5,271 nt of DNA from NCBI GenBank assembly GCA_028715665.1, contig JAQURI010000105.1:1-5271 (forward strand), read 5' to 3'. This document shows positions 4,071 through 5,271 of the stretch, piece after piece. The notes below the pieces were generated by a model that saw only the letters and a program-made list of their open reading frames with translations, was not told where the DNA came from and ran no database searches. The stretch is from Candidatus Ratteibacteria bacterium. Its GTDB lineage: Bacteria > CAIJMQ01. The translations under genes and the position numbers were made by a program. Positions within the stretch are counted from its first letter, which is position 1, and each line of letters begins with the position of its first letter.

Positions 4071-5271
4071 CTACGTAGCCTCTGTCCTTCTTATTTGTTC
4101 GAGTCTTTGAAACTCTTGCCTTATCTGTTCGGCGCTGGGAGAATCGGGGGCGTATTTAAGGATTTGGCGGTAGATTGTGACTGTTTTATACCAGTTGCCC
4201 GATAAACTCTGTGCTCGCGCTTCAATGTATAATTCTTCCGCTAATTTTTCTTTTCTTTGAGCAATAATTTCTTTGTGTTCACTTTCCGGGAATTCTTTCG
4301 AAAATTTATTCAAGGGTTCAAGGTCCTTTACTTGAGGAATAGTTTCTTTTAGCCGCGCATTTATTTTGGCCTTAACTTCGGAAGGGAAATTTAGGTTAAG
4401 TAATTCACCCAACAAAACTATGTCTGTTGATTTGTCTATTATGGGGATAATTTCTTCTTTTGCATTCCTACCCCATTCATCACTATTTAAATCTCTCATT
4501 AGAGTCACAAATTCATTTAAACCTTTGTCATATTTGTTCGCGGAGATATATTTTTGGCCGATGAAGTATCGCGCTTTGGGGACCAAAGGGCTTTCGGGGA
4601 AGAATGCTATGAAGTTCGAGTAATAATCAAGAGACATATCTTTCACTGCCTGTCCGCCGTTTTCCGGGAGGATATTTTCTTCATACCATTTATAAATTTC
4701 ATCTCTTTCCTGTTTTAATTTTTTCAGTCTCTTTGTAACGTCTTCCTTCAGGGATGAGTTGGGATAATCTTTTAAAATTTTTTCGTAGTTTCCGATGAGA
4801 AAATTCCAATTGGTCAAGTACTTGTTTTTCTTTCTTTCCAGTTCTTCTCTGTTTTTTGTAAGTTCATACAGCGCTTTATCCGCGCGTGCGCCTTCGGGAT
4901 ATAGATAATACGTGTTTCTGTATAGGAGCAGAGAAATATATTTTTTGTCTTTGCTCGTGTAAGTTCCCGCTTCTTTTATAAGATAGTCCTGGATAAAATC
5001 GCCTGCTTTTTCGGTTTTTTGTTTTATTAACGGGTCTTTGGAAAAAGTTATCGGACTTTCTTCGGCTTCATACAATCTATCGAGGATATACGGATGTGTC
5101 ATAAGTAAACTCGAAAAAAGGTCGGGACGCTGCCGTTTCATAATGTCTATTTTTTCCAAAGCGGTTTTTGCGCCTGAGATATCAAAGCCCGCCTGTGCCA
5201 GATATACTCTACCCCAAAAATCTGCGTCTTTTTCAAATTCGCGCGAATAGCCGCTTGCGACCATTGCGCCC
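4071..5271 (-). CDS. M48-family metallopeptidase with helical TPR-like tail, C-terminal part (5' end outside window)
   Basis: The frame runs off the right edge, and two codons (Gly-Ala) precede the first visible Met at 5264, so that Met is internal. Numbering from it, YSREFEKDADFWG (6-18) matches the third-ligand region of M48 zinc peptidases, with Glu11 as the expected zinc ligand. LLMTHPYILDRL (53-64) matches the conserved THP-x-x-x-x-R element. The HExxH motif must lie outside the window. Residues about 75-397 are helical, with TPR-like pieces ending in phrases such as KDYPNSS, AFFPESPLVPKARYFIGQKY (219-238), EFPESEH and KYAPDSPSAEQ. A peptidase domain followed by TPRs is the plan of BepA, a periplasmic quality-control protease for outer-membrane proteins, which suggests an envelope role in a diderm. 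It converges on the OLD-like gene. The stop TAG (4071-4073) falls inside the flank of the hairpin repeat. Confidence 0.85.
   Translation of the reverse strand, partial: GAMVASGYSREFEKDADFWGRVYLAQAGFDISGAKTALEKIDIMKRQRPDLFSSLLMTHPYILDRLYEAEESPITFSKDPLIKQKTEKAGDFIQDYLIKEAGTYTSKDKKYISLLLYRNTYYLYPEGARADKALYELTKNREELERKKNKYLTNWNFLIGNYEKILKDYPNSSLKEDVTKRLKKLKQERDEIYKWYEENILPENGGQAVKDMSLDYYSNFIAFFPESPLVPKARYFIGQKYISANKYDKGLNEFVTLMRDLNSDEWGRNAKEEIIPIIDKSTDIVLLGELLNLNFPSEVKAKINARLKETIPQVKDLEPLNKFSKEFPESEHKEIIAQRKEKLAEELYIEARAQSLSGNWYKTVTIYRQILKYAPDSPSAEQIRQEFQRLEQIRRTEAT

Larger units (their letters stand above)
1913..4080 (+). other. Candidate acquired two-gene module bounded by inverted bulged hairpins
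   Basis: The unit holds the 136-residue protein and the OLD-like ATPase. On the left is the hairpin at 1918-1952; on the right are the hairpins at 3996-4032 and 4039-4069. The left hairpin and the first right one have the same plan in opposite orientation. The seven-base word CGTAGCC occurs just outside on both sides, at 1913-1919 and 4074-4080. The genes inside are clearly more AT-rich than the M14 and M48 genes outside. No transposase or integrase is present, so if it moved it did so with outside help. The direct repeat is short and overlaps the hairpin family itself, so a dispersed repeat family is an equally good explanation. Confidence 0.3.

Noticed and set aside
5038..5250. Plus-strand open frame of 70 codons opposite the M48 gene
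   Set aside because: It is a shadow of the conserved M48 zinc-ligand region on the other strand and has no start signal. The same applies to the frame at 4366-4623.
5262..5264. ATG at 5264 as the true start of the M48 gene
   Set aside because: The frame continues to the window edge, no ribosome binding site precedes the codon, and the visible sequence begins at the third zinc ligand, so the HExxH part must lie further upstream.

Overview
The window is a 5.3-kb piece of a bacterial chromosome, probably from an uncultured diderm (Gram-negative) lineage. The clue for a diderm is the right-edge gene, an M48 metallopeptidase with a long helical, TPR-like tail, an architecture resembling the periplasmic protease BepA. 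I could not name a species. The genes read well in the standard bacterial code and are packed as short, mostly same-strand units. No rRNA, tRNA, CRISPR array or recognisable transposase is visible.

Layout, left to right. Bases 1-60 hold the last 19 codons of a plus-strand gene that starts outside the window. A small four-helix membrane protein (103-477) follows, with a strong ribosome binding site. Bases 490-604 form a non-coding, imperfectly palindromic block rich in GGTTACG/CGTAACC words. Next come a second small membrane protein (about 646-1017) and an M14-like zinc carboxypeptidase homologue (1045-1890). The first zinc-ligand position of that homologue appears to be Asp instead of His.

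The centre (about 1913-4080) is the most interesting part: a two-gene cassette, visibly more AT-rich than the M14 and M48 genes. It encodes a 136-residue protein of a family I do not recognise (2002-2412) and, 26 bases later, a 504-residue OLD-type protein (2439-3953) with a complete ABC-type ATPase head and a TOPRIM nuclease-like domain. Proteins of this ATPase-TOPRIM class are common anti-phage effectors (OLD, GajA of Gabija, the ATPase and TOPRIM parts of PARIS), so a two-gene defence module is a reasonable hypothesis. The sequence alone does not prove it.

The cassette is bracketed by bulged hairpins of one architecture: an outer CCCCC/GGGGG stem, a 3-4 base one-sided bulge and an inner stem. 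One lies at 1918-1952 and two lie at 3996-4032 and 4039-4069. The left hairpin and the first right-hand hairpin are in opposite orientation, and the word CGTAGCC lies just outside on both sides. This could mark the ends of an inserted unit, or be a dispersed palindromic repeat family into which the genes happen to fall. The right-hand group supplies the stop codon of the convergent minus-strand M48 gene (4071 to beyond 5271).
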